Source: Helianthus annuus (Eukaryota; Streptophyta; Magnoliopsida; Asterales; Asteraceae). Taken from it: a DNA stretch of 64,000 nucleotides. The stretch lies in assembly GCF_002127325.2 (NCBI RefSeq), contig NC_035438.2, forward strand, positions 143,707,787 through 143,771,786, written 5' to 3'. The notes below the pieces were generated by a model that was not told the DNA's origin, ran no database searches, and saw only the letters and a program-made list of their open reading frames with translations. This document shows, in pieces, positions 22,501-34,921 of the stretch (positions are counted from its first letter, which is position 1; each line of letters starts with the position of its first letter). The translations under genes and the position numbers were made by a program.

Positions 22501-23754
22501 TCTAAGAATAATAACATATGGAACTTGTATATGGTTCATTTGGTTGCCCATTACACATTTTACGCGTTCAGATCGGTTTATGTAACTAGTTTACGTAAGT
22601 TTGCCGAAATGGGTTTAACCTTATCGTTTTTATCTCAAAATCCGGAATGTGTTTAGCTTACGCATATTATGCAAGTATCCAAACTTGTTGGGTCTAAATA
22701 ACATTCTATTCCGGTCATCGCTTAACCTAGCGTATCGTACCGCTTTAGATTCTTTGAGCTAGCCGGTCTAAGTCTATGACTTAAATAAGACCATTAGCAT
22801 TCTGAATTGGTTATATATTACCATCACTCCAGACTAGAGCCACCCGGTAAAAGCTACCTGCATTTAGATAGATTGGATACGACTGAGTTATTGTGTTGTG
22901 AATCAAGTATTAGCTCAGGTAAATACTTTTAACTTATTTTCCCTTATACGGGCTTGGGATACGGTAGATTAATACCGCTTGGTCGGGTGTGGATCAATCA
23001 AACGCCGTATTGTGGCTAGTAAATCCACAAAACCTATTTTGATAATTTTTCTGTTAATAACTTAAACATTGGGGGTTTACGACCGTGTCCTGGATATATC
23101 CTTGGCTCATTCATTTGTAAATGGCCACGACCGATGCGCAGGGTGTAGGCATACACCGAAAAGATGCCAAAAATAAATTATTAATTACCCACAAGTTGGG
23201 GATAACTCCTTTATGGGTTTTATAAGAGGTGAGTCGTTTAATCATGTCTCAGTCTCTGTATTGGGCCCCAGATGTATGGTAAACATGTAATTCAGTATAC
23301 AAGATTTTATTAAAGATTGTCCCAAGTTATAAAAGGTTTTGTGCCTTGTGCACTTAAATCAATTTTCTTAAACTCTTTTCAAATGAGTAGGTTAAATTGT
23401 ATTTACCAGTGAAACTTGACGTATTTTCAAAAGGCTAAGTGGCAGGTACTACACGTAATAGGCTCGGAGTTGCTCGGTGTCCAAAAAGAGGATCTTGTAA
23501 ATCCTTAAAGATGCCATAAAGTCTGCTAAGCTTCATTTTATACTTTCTGTAATGATCCTCCTGTGGATTTGATATTACAGACTCGTCTATAATAAATACT
23601 TGATATTTTCAGACAATTGAGTTTGTAATAATATTTTATATTCCAAGACTTCCGCTGTGCTATTCTGTGTATGATTGACCATGATGATATCAACTACGTC
23701 ACGATACTCCCCACCGGGCCCACCGGTGGTATGTGGAAATATCGGGGTGTGACA
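19598..23754 (+). repeat. O 5' LTR (4,157 bp)
   Basis: TGTAACACCTCG...GGGGTGTGACA. It matches the 3' copy from 58478 closely, except for a roughly 190-bp segment (about 20670-20860) that the 3' copy lacks. A weak TATA-like ACAATAAATAGG lies at about 20928; the 3' copy has ACTATAAATTGG. Within the extra segment is a perfect 12-bp hairpin, 20706-20739. Confidence 0.88.
20706..20739. repeat. Perfect 12-bp hairpin in O 5' LTR
   Basis: TACGGACCGTAT (20706-20717) and its exact complement ATACGGTCCGTA (20728-20739) around a 10-nt loop. Absent from the 3' LTR because the surrounding segment is missing there. Confidence 0.9.
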
Positions 23755-23757
23755 GGT

Positions 23758-23770
23758 TGGTATCAGAGCC
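23758..23770 (+). other. O primer binding site
   Basis: TGGTATCAGAGCC, initiator tRNA-Met type, three bases after the LTR end at 23754. Fixes plus orientation for O. Confidence 0.9.
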
Positions 23771-24419
23771 AACATTGAGTGAATTAAACACTAGTCTTTT
23801 GTGTTTAATCTCAATGACACAGTAGCATATTCCATAGACCTTTTGAGTCTAGACTTAACATAAGAATGCTCCCATCCCTATTAAGTAAACATTGTTTTCG
23901 ATTTTATGTATTTTAAATAAGTCGCCGAGCAAGGAAGCCGTTGATAGAGATTCTCCTCATCCGAAGCCAATGAATGCTAAGCTTCACAATACGGCTAGAA
24001 TAAGCGTGCGACCGGTTTGGAGGAAGACTTTTAGGGATTCGTTCCCAAAACCAAACCCATTTGATTTGGAATCAGACTTCAGAGTCCATACCGGAGGTCC
24101 CTGAGGCTCAAATTCTAAAGTCTGTACCAGTGGAGTCCATACCAGGTGGTCCCTGAAACTCCCGTTTTTGCTGATAACCCTTGTTTCTTACCTTCAAGTT
24201 TGGAATCCCAGACTTGGATTATATCAGTCAAAACCCAATCCGTGATCCATATCATTCTTTAACCATTGAATCCTTGAATTCTACTTCTATAACGGATCCT
24301 GATTGGAATATTTACATTATTCACTGAAGTCTTTTGTACCTTCACCGTGTATAGTAAACCCAGAAGAGAAACAATCGAATGGAGCAAGGAAGGCGTTAGA
24401 AAATCCTTCTTTTATAATA
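23771..24419 (+). other. O leader, first part
   Basis: Non-coding leader after the PBS. Short open frames (for example around 23892-24104) show no gag similarity. It leads into the 30-nt repeat array. Confidence 0.5.
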
Positions 24420-24839
24420 TTCTTTATCCTTTAAGTCCTTATAAGGACCTATCTCTTCTATTTTAGTCCCTGTGTGGACATACCTTTCGACTTAAGACCC
24501 TTTATGGGCATTTGCTATTTAGTCCTTTCATGGACATTAAATTTCATTATAGTCCCTTGTGGATATTATATTCCAATAAAGTCCCTCGGTGGACATACTA
24601 TTTTAATATAGACCTTTCATGGACGTGTGGTTTTATTAAAATTCCTTTTGTGAATGCACTATTTTAAAATAGTCCTCTCGTGGACTTGATACTTCAATAT
24701 AGTCCTCTCATGGACATTATATTTCTTCATAAGTCCTTTTATGGGCATAAGTATTTCATTAAAAGTCTTTTCGTAGACATATTATTTTTATCAAGATCCC
24801 CTGGCGGACATAATAAATCATTATAGTCCTTTCGCGGAC
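24420..24839 (+). repeat. O hairpin array 1, left part (14 units, 30-nt period)
   Basis: Units start at 24434, 24465, 24495, 24521, 24551, 24580, 24610, 24641, 24671, 24701, 24732, 24764, 24794 and 24825, spacing 26-32 nt. Each contains AGTCCyTTnnTGGACAT or a variant, a short inverted repeat GTCC-N(4-6)-GGAC. Variants often change both arms together (GTCT...AGAC at 24764, ATTC...GAAT at 24641). T2 inserted at the end of this part. Confidence 0.9.
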
Positions 24840-24844
24840 ATATT
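24840..24844. other. T2 target site duplication, left
   Basis: ATATT at 24840-24844 is repeated at 46411-46415, directly flanking TGTCACAC... and ...TGTCACA. It fixes both ends of T2. Confidence 0.9.
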
Positions 24845-27800
24845 TGTCACACCCCGACCACGTAAAACATCAAACCGTGGCGGAAACGTCGGGGAGTGTT
24901 GTAACAGAATTATTGTTCCACAACCATGGTAATTTAAATAATATTTTATTCATCACCCAAGGGTGGAATATATTGTTTCAAACGAGAACCAACAAGTCAC
25001 ATTGTCTTTAAAATAAAAGAAACAAAAGTACATAACAAGTTTTAACTAGTCTAGTTCCATTTTATCGTCACTAAGGCCCAAGTCCACCCTAGCGTGTCAC
25101 GAACATCCTATGCATTAGCTCCTGAAACACATGTGAAAATAGGTACGTCAGCATAAAAATGCCTGTGAGATACATAGGTTTTATAGTAATTAGGATTCAT
25201 GACTTAAGTTTAAGAAAAAGTTTAAGAAAATTTTGTCATGAACCTTGTAAATTGTTTTGTTTTGTAAACCATTCGAAAAGCGATAAAATCAGATTATATG
25301 TATAAATAAAAAGAAATATGTGTGGTTAAATGAATAGCCAGGTAAAATAAGTTGTATAAAATAAACTGTTTTGTAAAACAAGGTCTTGTGAAAATATGTT
25401 ATTTGTGTAAAAATGTATAAATTTACATGAATGATTTAAATAATGCTACGATATGTAATATAATACAAGCACTTATATATAGGAAGTACCAGCGGCGTAT
25501 CCACCATGCTTGTATCACATTACATACGTCTCGTTACTTAAACCACTTACCCAAACAAACCACCAATGTAAATTGCCCGTGTCTAAACCAAATTGTCAAA
25601 TGTCATTGTGAAAACCATGTCAAAATGTCTATGTCAAATGTCAATCATGTAATGTGTAAACAAAATGTCATGTATGGAAAGTGAAATATGTATCAACTAA
25701 ACCATAGGTGAAAATGCACAAAACAAGGTATTGAAGTAAAACTCAGTTTAAATCAATGTTATGTTTTGTGGAAAAATGCATGCTTTAAAGAATACAAACA
25801 TTTATGCGGTATTGTGAAAATGCATACATCCAAGCCTTGCGACTGTGGTGATAAACCTTTAAACAAATTAAAGGTTTATCTGTGTTATGTTTAAATCGAA
25901 TTCGGTCATTCCTTCCATCCAAACATACCCAGGATGTGAGGAACGGGAGTTGTCAATTCCTATGGTACCACTACCTACTAACGAGCGGCGTGATCAAAGT
26001 TAATGAATGTATATGGTCCCACTTAAACAAACCAAATGTCATACCCAATATGTAAGCATGTGATGAAAAACAAATGCACTAAGTATGATGAACATACATA
26101 GCGTGTGATGTAAAACAAATGCACTAGGTATGACGAACATACATAGCGTGAAAAGGTAATGTAAAACAATGTACTAAGTATGCGCTAAACGAACATACGT
26201 AGCATAAAATGTCATGTAAAACGATGTACTAAGTATGCACACAATGGACATACACAGCAAAAACACAATGAAAGCATGTACTATATGTGTACTATTGAAC
26301 ATAACAAGCATATGACATGAAAACATGGAAAGCATGAAAGTAACAAGTAGGCACATGTGTTTCACCCCAAAATGTTTGAAAAACAATAAAAGAGGGGTAC
26401 TATGTACTCACTTGAGATTGCTTAGAAGTCCTAGGATAACCACCAAGCAATGCTAGAAGATCACGGAATCAAACGGCACCTATATAGGTATCTACATTAA
26501 TAAACGGACCTATCGGAGGATCGGGTAGTACGAGGGTTCGTAAACCAAATAAGTGTGGGGACTTATGTAATATGGTTTAACAAGGCCTACATACTAAAAC
26601 GAAACTTATCCTAAGTGCTTTTGACCCGTTACGACCCGCTTAGGTAGCTTATGCTACTTTAATGCGTCGCTCGCGTAAAACGCGTTCGGAATGCCTAACT
26701 AGTCCTATGACAAGTAAAATATTCCTTGACATGTTTAATATTATTGTTAAATCAGTTTAGATACCAAAAATTATGTTACATAGGCTTAAAATGAATTTTG
26801 GCGCAAAAAGGGTATTTTGGTAATTTACCTAAGGCATAAGAACTACTTGTCATACAACTACTTAAACGTTGTGACCATAAGGTATAACCTCGGAAGGTTA
26901 TTCCCTACACAACTATGGTCACCTAAAGTGTTTGGTCGGATCCTAATGATCGACCAAATGGGTCGGGTTCGAAAGTATAAGCGATTGTTTAGATCGCTTA
27001 CCTTACGACCCTAGACAAGCACAAAACTAGAAGCGACGAGCTAAACATGCTAGAACATGTTTAGTAAGGTTAGAAAACAGGTTTGGTATTAAAACAAACG
27101 GTTTTAATACCCTAGAGTAGTTTGGTTACAAAATACGCGAGAAAACGCATTTTGGCCGAAACTACGACTCGTCACTGAGCCTAGATAACGTGGTAATCAG
27201 TAGGTATAGTTACTAGAGACTATAACCATCGTGATTACGCTCACGTTATGAAGTTCAAATGAACTTCGCGTTGACCATAAACTGGTTAATGCAGAAAGTC
27301 AAACACAGTTTGACTTTAACGCTAAAACGAATGAAAGACGCGAAAGAATACTTACAGAAGGTCCCCGCAAGATTTAACCCGATTCGCTTTCAGGTAGGAA
27401 GTATATACTTCCACTTAGAAAGCTTTGAATCAGATTAAATGTGGGAAATGAATGAAGTTGGGTTGGGTATTTATAGGCAAGGCACAACCGTTAGGATCGT
27501 TCATCGCGAAACGTGCTTCGATCTCGGCCGTACACATGGGCCCATTGTTTTGGGAAACCTTGGGCACCCCTAGATTCAGCCCATGGATTGAAAATACCAT
27601 TTGCAATTGGGTTTGGACTGCATAACAGCTGTTAACAGCTGTTAAAACTGATTTTGCATATCTGGGGAGGCAACGCGGCCCGAGTAAGGCATACATGGGA
27701 TCTTACGTGCCCCGCCTGAGGGTCACAGTTCAGAAATTGCAGTTTTAGTCCCTGCACTTCAGAAACATGTATTTTGGCCCATTTTTGGCACGTTTAAGCC

Positions 27801-28562
27801 CCGTTAACCTCATTTCAAGGCTCTAAGATGAAGTTAAAGTGTAGGCAACTTGAAACATGCTCAAAAATATTCCGGATGTCGGTTCGTTTGGCCGTACGAT
27901 CGCAATGTTCGCTTAATTACGACGGAATGCGCATAAGCGCGAAAGACGATCCAAATTGCGCGACGAATGGATTTTTCTTATGCCAAACACTAAAATAAAA
28001 TATTTTAATGCTTGCATAAATTTTTGGATGTCCGGATGTATTCAGAACGTAAGTTATGCGCGAAAATGCAAACTTATGCACTTTTTGACGCTTTTAGTCC
28101 CTGAATGACCCAAAAGTTTATTTTAGCACACCGAACCCCTCAAAGCCTATTTCTAAGCTATGTAAAGGATATTTAGGGTGTGTTTAACTTATGGGCGTGT
28201 TCCGGAATGTTCGTTACAATTCAAATCGGCATACTTTCATAGTTTGTCAATTTTAGTCCCTGTAAGCGAATAAACTAGATTTTGCCATACCAAAGCCTTC
28301 AAAACTTATTTCTAAGTTATGTAAAGGTTATTTAAGGTATGTTAAGCATAAATTGATGTTTCGGAGTATTTTTCGCGTTTAACTGATTACGTTTACGCAC
28401 CAGTTTGCGTATACTTCTCTAGAAAGCGATATAGAGTTTGAAATCGGATAAAAGTCAAAACATGAAAAATATCAAACACAAATAAACAAACATTGGGATC
28501 AAATAACTTTATTTTTATTGATAACTGAATTGTTTACAATGATTACAAGCACAGATGTCACA
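24845..28562 (-). repeat. T2 left LTR (3' LTR, 3,718 bp, complete)
   Basis: TGTCACACCCCGACC...GATGTCACA. It matches 33797-34920 and 44768-46410 with scattered differences; 25970-26917 has no counterpart in the right LTR. It contains the TATA hairpin block at 25454-25524, which leaves about 0.6 kb for R-U5. Short open frames within it are not genes. Confidence 0.92.
25454..25524 (-). promoter_or_regulatory. T2 LTR TATA-containing hairpin block, left copy
   Basis: Arms TGTAATATAATACAAGCA and TGCTTGTATCACATTACA pair over 18 positions; the two exceptions are G-U wobbles in element-sense RNA. Between them lies the conserved core CTTATATATAGG...TATCCACCA. On the minus strand it contains CCTATATATAAG, the probable promoter TATA box. 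Confidence 0.75.
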
Positions 28563-28569
28563 GTCTCCC

Positions 28570-30210
28570 CTACTTTTGGAAATTTCGTCCCGAAATTTGT
28601 TTAGAGGAAACTCGTGGGAAAAGATGTGGATACTTCGCCTTCATTTGATCTTCACGTTCCCAAGTAAACTCAGGTCCACGTTTAGATTCCCAGCGAACTT
28701 TAACCAACGGAATGCGCTTGCGTTTAAGCCATTTGACTTCATGATCCATGATTTCCACAGGTTTCTCAACAAAATGTAGTGTTTTATCAACACGGACTTC
28801 GTCAAGTGGTATGTGGAGGTTCTCATCAGCTAGACACTTTTTGAGATTGGATACGTGGAAAGTTCGATGAACATTTCCAAGTTCGGGAGGTAATGCAAGT
28901 CTGTAGGCCACCTTACCGATTCTTTCGACGATCTTGAATGGTCCAACGTATCTAGGTGCAAGTTTTCCTGTCTTTCCAAATCTGATCACACCTTTCCAAG
29001 GTGAGACCTTAAGTAATACACGATCACCGACCTGGAATTCCAAGGGCTTGCGTCGTCGGTCCGCGTAACTCTTTTGACGGCTTCGAGCTGTCTGTAGGTT
29101 ATCACGAACTTTGTTGACCTTGTCAGTCGTCTTTAGAATGAGGTCAGGTCCAGTAAGCTGAGCCTCACCTATTTCATTCCAGCAGACTGTTTGACGACAT
29201 TTTCGACCATAGAGAGCCTCGAAAGGAGCCATGTTGATGCTGGAGTGATAACTATTGTTGTAGGAGAATTCAATTAATGGAAGATGTGAATCCCAACTAC
29301 CACCAAAATCGATCACACAAGCTCTAAGCATATCCTCCAAAGTCTGGATTGTTCTTTCAGTTTGGCCATCTGTTTGTGGATGATATGCTGTGCTCAGATT
29401 GAGTTGGGTCCCCATAGCAGATTGCATGGTTCTCCAAAATCGAGAAGAGAAGCGAGCATCTCTATCAGAAATAATGTTCAAAGGAACACCATGTCGAGAT
29501 ACAATTTCATCCACGTAGATTTTGGCCAGCCTTTCAGCAGAAAAATCCTCACGTATTGGCAAGAAATGCGCTGACTTTGTAAGACGATCAACAATTACCC
29601 AGATGGCATCATGACCTTTCTTTGTGCGCGGAAGTTTGGTAATGAGATCCATAGCAATGCTTTCCCATTTCCAAACTGGGATTTCTGGTTGCTCCAAAAG
29701 ACCATAAGGATGTTGGTGTTCAGCCTTAACCTTGAGACAAGTAAGGCATTTTGAAACGTACAAGGCAATGTCTTTCTTCATACCAGGCCACCAATACTGA
29801 GTACGAAGATCCTTATACATCTTGCAAGAGCCAGGATGAATAGAATAACGAGACTTATGGGCTTCATCCATAAGTAAAGTGCGAAGATCATCTTGGCTTG
29901 GAACCCACAAACGGTCCATGAAATAATACGATCCATTTTCCTTCAGAACAAGATCAGGTTTAATGTGATAGGGTAATTCCTTACCCATCAAATCTTGTGA
30001 AACACAAGCATGTTGAGCCTGAGTAATGCGTTCTTGGATATCAGATCGAGCTTGAATAGCAGATTGATTACGAACACAATGAAGCATAGTACGTTCCTTA
30101 CGACTCAACGCGTCAGCCACGACATTCGCTTTACCAGGATGGTAGCGAATTTCGCAATCATAGTCGTTCAGGAGTTCGACCCAATGTCTTTGCCTCATGT
30201 TGAGTTCTTT
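28570..30210 (-). CDS. pol: T2 pol 3' part: RNase H end, integrase, chromodomain
   Basis: Open frame of 542 residues from ATG 30198 ([19 protein letters not shown]). RNase H tail [22 protein letters not shown], integrase zinc finger (H in [14 protein letters not shown]), catalytic core ([21 protein letters not shown], Glu in [12 protein letters not shown]), GPF/Y-like [13 protein letters not shown], then a chromodomain-like segment ([23 protein letters not shown]) before the C-terminus. Integrase joins element cDNA to the host genome; the chromodomain steers integration to heterochromatin in related elements. The upstream RNase H is cut off by TAA 30211-30213. Confidence 0.88.
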   Translation of the reverse strand, partial: KELNMRQRHWVELLNDYDCEIRYHPGKANVVADALSRKERTMLHCVRNQSAIQARSDIQERITQAQHACVSQDLMGKELPYHIKPDLVLKENGSYYFMDRLWVPSQDDLRTLLMDEAHKSRYSIHPGSCKMYKDLRTQYWWPGMKKDIALYVSKCLTCLKVKAEHQHPYGLLEQPEIPVWKWESIAMDLITKLPRTKKGHDAIWVIVDRLTKSAHFLPIREDFSAERLAKIYVDEIVSRHGVPLNIISDRDARFSSRFWRTMQSAMGTQLNLSTAYHPQTDGQTERTIQTLEDMLRACVIDFGGSWDSHLPLIEFSYNNSYHSSINMAPFEALYGRKCRQTVCWNEIGEAQLTGPDLILKTTDKVNKVRDNLQTARSRQKSYADRRRKPLEFQVGDRVLLKVSPWKGVIRFGKTGKLAPRYVGPFKIVERIGKVAYRLALPPELGNVHRTFHVSNLKKCLADENLHIPLDEVRVDKTLHFVEKPVEIMDHEVKWLKRKRIPLVKVRWESKRGPEFTWEREDQMKAKYPHLFPRVSSKQISGRNFQK

Positions 30211-32027
30211 TTAATTGAAGATATGCTGAAGACTTTTGTGGTCAGTGAAAACCACGCATTTTGTGCAGTACAAATAATGTCTCCAGATTTTGAGAGCGAA
30301 AACAACTGCACCCAACTCAAGATCATGAGTGGTGTAGTTTCTCTCATGCACCTTCAATTGTCTTGATGCGTAGGCTATGACTTTGTTCCTTTGCATCAGA
30401 ACACATCCAAGACCCAATTTTGATGCATCACAATAAACAACGAAATCATCATTGCCTTCAGGCAAAGTTAGAATAGGTGCGTCAAAGCTTCTGCTTCAAG
30501 GTCTGAAATGCTTCTTCTTGCTTAGAAGTTAGAACCCCATTCAAAGGGTTTATTCTTCTGAGTTATAACAGTTAGAAGAACTGCAATCTTTGAGAAGTTC
30601 TCAATGAAGCGGCGGTAATAACCCGCAAGACCAAGAAAAGAACGAACCTCAGTAGGGGTAGTAGGCGTATCCCAATCCTTAATCGCACTGATCTTGGAGG
30701 GATCTACATGAATACCTTGTTCGTTGACAATATGTCCCAAGAATTGAACTTCCTTAAGCCAAAATTCGTACTTGGAGAATTTGGCAAAAAGTTGTTCTTT
30801 CTTTAGGAGTTCCAGAGTAAGACGAAGATGTTGCTCATGATCAGCTCGTGTCTTAGAGTAAATCAAGATGTCATCAATAAAAATGATGATGAACTTCTCC
30901 AAATAAGGCTTACAAACCCTATTCATTAAGTCCTTGAAAACAGCAGGAGCATTGGTCAAACCGAATGGCATGACTGTGAACTCATAATGCCCATATCGAG
31001 TGCGGAATGCTGTCTTGGGAATATCCTCTTCATGCACACGAAGTTGATGATACCCAGAACGAAGATCGACCTTCGAAAAGCAAGTAGCACCCTGTAACTG
31101 GTCAAAGAGATCATCAATGCGAGGTAGGGGATATCGATTCTTGATGGTAAGCTTGTTCAGCTCACGATAATCGATACACATTCTGAAGGATCCATCCTTC
31201 TTCTTGACAAAAAGAACGGGAGCACCCCAAGGTGAAAAGCAAGGACGAATGAAACCTTTGTCAGAAAGCTCCTGAAGCTGCTTAGATAGTTCTTGCATCT
31301 CGGATGGTGCAAGACGATATGGAGCTCTGGCAATGGGATTTGCACCAGGTACAAGATCAATTCGGAACTCGACTTGGCGTGCAAGAGGTAGACCAGGTAA
31401 CTCTTCAGGGAACAGCTCCGGATAATCCCGAACAACAGGGATATCTTGAATAGACTTACCTTGGCCCTTATCTGCTGTAACATGTGCCAAGAAGGCCACA
31501 TAGTTCTTTCGCAGATACTTCCGAGCTTGAAAACAGGACATAAGCTTGAGGCTACTAACAGGTTTCTCGTCACGAACCTGTAGTATCTTACCTGACGAAA
31601 GCGGCAGGCGAACGATCTTCTCAAAACAAACTACTTCTGCGCGATGCTTGGCTAACCAATCCATACCCACAATAATGTCAAAGCTTCCAAGTTGCATAGG
31701 CGTGAGTTCAATGGGAAAAAGATGGTCGTTAAGGTTCAATTAGCAGTTGCGAAGAACAGAATCAAGAACAACGGGTTCTCCATTAGCAACTTCTACTGTC
31801 AAAGGCTTACCTAGTTTCGTTCTAGACACGCGAAGCAAAGGCTCGAAAGATAAAGACACAAAACTTTTATCGGCCCCTAAATCAAAAAGAACAGACGCAA
31901 GTTGATTATTAACAAAGAACGTACCATTCACCACCTCATTGTCTGATTGCGCCTCAACAACATTCATGTTAAAAGCTCGTCTACGAGCCTGAGCCTGAAC
32001 TGGATTCGCATTAACCAGCCTTGGACA
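30211..32027 (-). pseudogene. pol: T2 protease, reverse transcriptase, RNase H front (broken)
   Basis: Protease starts near 31967 (GTFFVNNQLASVLFDLGADKSF); the expected D-S-G active site reads D-L-G. An in-frame TAA at 31740-31742 splits it from the RT frame (31739-30522), which has [31 protein letters not shown] and the catalytic FIDDILIYS. At about 30470-30525 a short duplication (TTCTAACTTCTAAG) and a small deletion shift the frame. The RNase H front (30465-30214: [36 protein letters not shown]) resumes and ends at TAA 30211-30213. Several of these lesions fit single C-to-T changes. Confidence 0.88.
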
Positions 32028-33134
32028 CTAGTTTCGATAATGGGTCAGGTCTCCGCAATTAAAGCACGAGCCAGGAGGATAGTGAGGTCGTGCAGCTTGA
32101 CCCTGTTGCTGAGCAGGAGGCTGAGCAACTTGTTGAGCGACCTGATTTCGAGCAGAACGACAAACTTCTGTAACATGTCTAGACTTCCCGCAGTTGGTAC
32201 AGAAACGGCACGGAAGTTGCTGATGATGATGACTATTGCACCTATTGCACAAAGGTGCATTCCCTTCATACCGCTTCTTTGCTGGAGGCTGCGCTGGCTA
32301 ATTGGGAGCTGCCTGGTTCTGTTGGACAGTGATGGCAAAATTCTGGGAAGCCTTTCGCTTCCTAGAGCCCTTTGAGGAACCAGAATCCCTCCCCTTCTTG
32401 TTTTTACCTTTCTTGCTATCCCCTTTGTCAGACTCCTGTTTCTTACCCTTCTTGTCATCCTTTCTGTGCAACTTACCCTTTCGAATTTGCGACTCAGTCA
32501 ACGTCGCAGCTAACTCGATTGCCTGACGGACAGTGGTAGGATTATTACCAGTAACGATGTCTTGTACGGGGTCAGGTAGACCATCGATGTATCTCTCAAT
32601 AGCCTTGTCGAGTGGGGTGACCATTGTTGGGCATAATAAGCTCAGCTCTTCATATCTATCATTATATGACCTGTGCTCACCACTAACCTGTTTCAGATCA
32701 TCAAATTCCCTCTCCAATTTTCGCAGCTCATGACGAGGACAAAACTCCCTCAGCATAAGAGTTCTCAGTTCAGCCCATGTTTGTGCTAAAGCAACTTCAG
32801 CACCACGATCTCTCATAACCCCGTTCCACCATGTAAGCGCCCTCTTCTGAAATACAGTAGAAGCAAACTCAACCTTCCGGTTTTCAGGACACAGAACATG
32901 ATGGAATGTACTCTCAATGCTCTCGAACCATTGAAGGAGCCCAGTTGCCCCCTCAGTACCACTGAACTTGAGTGGTTTAGCCGAATTGAAGCTCTTGAAG
33001 TTACAAGGAGCGTTCTGATTGTTGTTGGCTTGGTTTATCTGAGCGATAATGTTTGGGAGTGCGGCAGCCATGTGCTGTGCCAGAATGTCTGCCATTTCGG
33101 CATTGGTTAACGGGTTTTCACGTCAAGGAGGCAT
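32028..33134 (-). pseudogene. gag: T2 gag (broken)
   Basis: The likely start ATG 33134 is followed at codon 4 by TGA (33123-33125). The main frame resumes at ATG 33095 (MADILAQHMAAALPNIIAQ), with the gag core GLLQWFESIESTF and KRALTWWNGV. In-frame TAG 32298-32300 precedes the zinc-knuckle part (CRFCTNCGKSRHVTEVC and CFNCGDLTHYRN), and a further TAG lies at 32028-32030. Frame is kept across all stops, so these are point changes in a once-intact gag. Confidence 0.85.
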
Positions 33135-33777
33135 GCTAAAAAGAGGAAAACATGAGAGGAAACGAGTGAGATGATTAGATGAAAAGAATGAGATGAAACA
33201 AAATCAACAAAGCAAGGATGGTGGTCATTTGTCCGTGTCACAAAGCAAACAAAGGACGCACAGTGACTAATCGAAGTAAATGGGTCCATAAATAATGCTT
33301 AGCGAAGACAGGCTCGCCTATAAGTGAACACTCACCCCAAGAGTTCCCAGGTAAGAGTGACTGGTCCGATTATGTGGATTTGTACGAACACTCTAGCCTT
33401 AGAGAGAAAACCCAGGGTACAGGCATTCACCCTTCCAGTTTGCACGTGTTCACACTATTTAGAACCCAAAACTTTGACGAGATTTTGAAAACTTGGAAGG
33501 AACAAGGCCAAAAGAATCATTCAAAAACAAATGATAAAGTTTCAAAATCAAATTGAAAAATCAAAAAGGGTTCAAAACCATATAATAAATCATTTGAAAA
33601 CAGAAGATTGTTTTTCAAAAATCGTTTCAGAAAATTGGGTTCTTGTTTTGTGATCACCTAAGGATAGGTGAAGTGCATGTTTTAAGATCTAAACACAAGA
33701 TAACTTGTGTTGGGGTCCTAGAAAGGTTATAGTCTAGGTCAAAGCATTACTAATAACCTAATTCCCTATAACCATTG
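33135..33777 (-). other. T2 leader between PBS and gag
   Basis: About 640 bp without a supported gene. The part near 33710-33790 resembles the leader of the Tekay remnant near 18750-18830. No regular motif array like those of O, P, Q or C1 is evident. Confidence 0.55.
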
Positions 33778-33789
33778 GCTCTGATACCA
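33778..33789 (-). other. T2 primer binding site
   Basis: The minus strand reads TGGTATCAGAGCC (tRNA-iMet type), seven bases from the right LTR start at 33797. Confidence 0.88.
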
Positions 33790-33796
33790 ACTCCTC

Positions 33797-34921
33797 TGTC
33801 ACACCCCGACCACGTAAAACATCAAACCGTGGCGGAAACATCAGGAAGTGTTGTAACAGAATTATTGTTCCACAACCATGGTAATTTAAATAATATTTTA
33901 TTCATTACCCAAGGGTGGAATATATTGTTTCAAACGAGAACCAACAAGTCACACTGTCTTTAAAATAAAAGAAACAAAAGTACATAACAAGTTTTAACTA
34001 GTCTAGTTCCATTTTATCGTCACTAAGGCCCAAGTCCACCCTAGCGTGTCACGAACATCCTATGCATTAGCTCCTGAAACATATGTGAAAATAGGTACGT
34101 CAGCATAAAAATGTCTGTGAGATACATAGGTTTTATAGTAATTAGGATTCATGACTTAAGTTTAAGAAAATGTTTAAGAAAATTTAGTCATGAACCTTGT
34201 AAATTGTTTTGTTTTGTAAACCATTCGAAAAGCGATAAAATCAGATGATATGTATAAATAAAAAGAAATATGTGTGGTTAAATGAATAGCCAGGTAAAAT
34301 AAGTTGTATAAAATAAACTGTTTTGTAAAACAAGGTCTTGTGAAAATATGTTATTTGTGTAAAAATGTATAAATTTACATGAATGATTTAAATAATAATA
34401 CGATATGTAATATAATACAAGCACTTATATATAAGAAGTACCAGCGGCGTATCCACCATGCTTGTATCACATTACATACGTCTCGTTACTTAAACCACTT
34501 ACCCAAACAAACCACCAATGTAAATTGCCCGTGTCTAAAGCAAATTGTCAAATGTCACTGTGAAAACCATGTCAAAATGTCTATGTCAAATGTCAATCAT
34601 GTAATGTGTAAACAGAATGTCATGTATGGCAAGTGAAATATGTATCAACTAAACCATAGGTGAAAATGCACAAAACAAGGTATTGAAGTAAAACACAGTT
34701 TAAATCAATGTTATGTTTTGTGGAAAAATGCATGCTTTAAAGAATACAAACATTTATGCGGTATTGTGAAAATGCATACATCCAAGCCTTGCGACTGTGG
34801 TGATAAACCTTTAAACAAATTAAAGGTTTATCTGTGTTATGTTTAGATCGAATTCGGTCATTCCTTCCATCCAAACATACCCAGGATGTTAGGAACGGGA
34901 GTTGTCAATTCCTATGGTACC
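33797..34921 (-). repeat. T2 right LTR, segment 1
   Basis: Corresponds to 24845-25969 of the left LTR; scattered substitutions only. It contains the hairpin block 34406-34476. It is broken by R at 34921/34922 after GGTACC. Confidence 0.92.
34406..34476 (-). promoter_or_regulatory. T2 LTR TATA-containing hairpin block, right copy
   Basis: Same arms as 25454-25524; the core differs by one base (ATATAAGAAG for ATATAGGAAG). Confidence 0.75.

Noticed and set aside
24420..24839. CRISPR-like array
   Set aside because: Regular 30-nt spacing is present but the units are degenerate hairpins without distinct spacers, in a plant retrotransposon.
25427..25684. Small conserved protein in T2 LTR copies (also 34379-34636)
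   Set aside because: Similarity reflects the LTR duplication; the frame overlaps the TATA hairpin block and lies antisense to the element.
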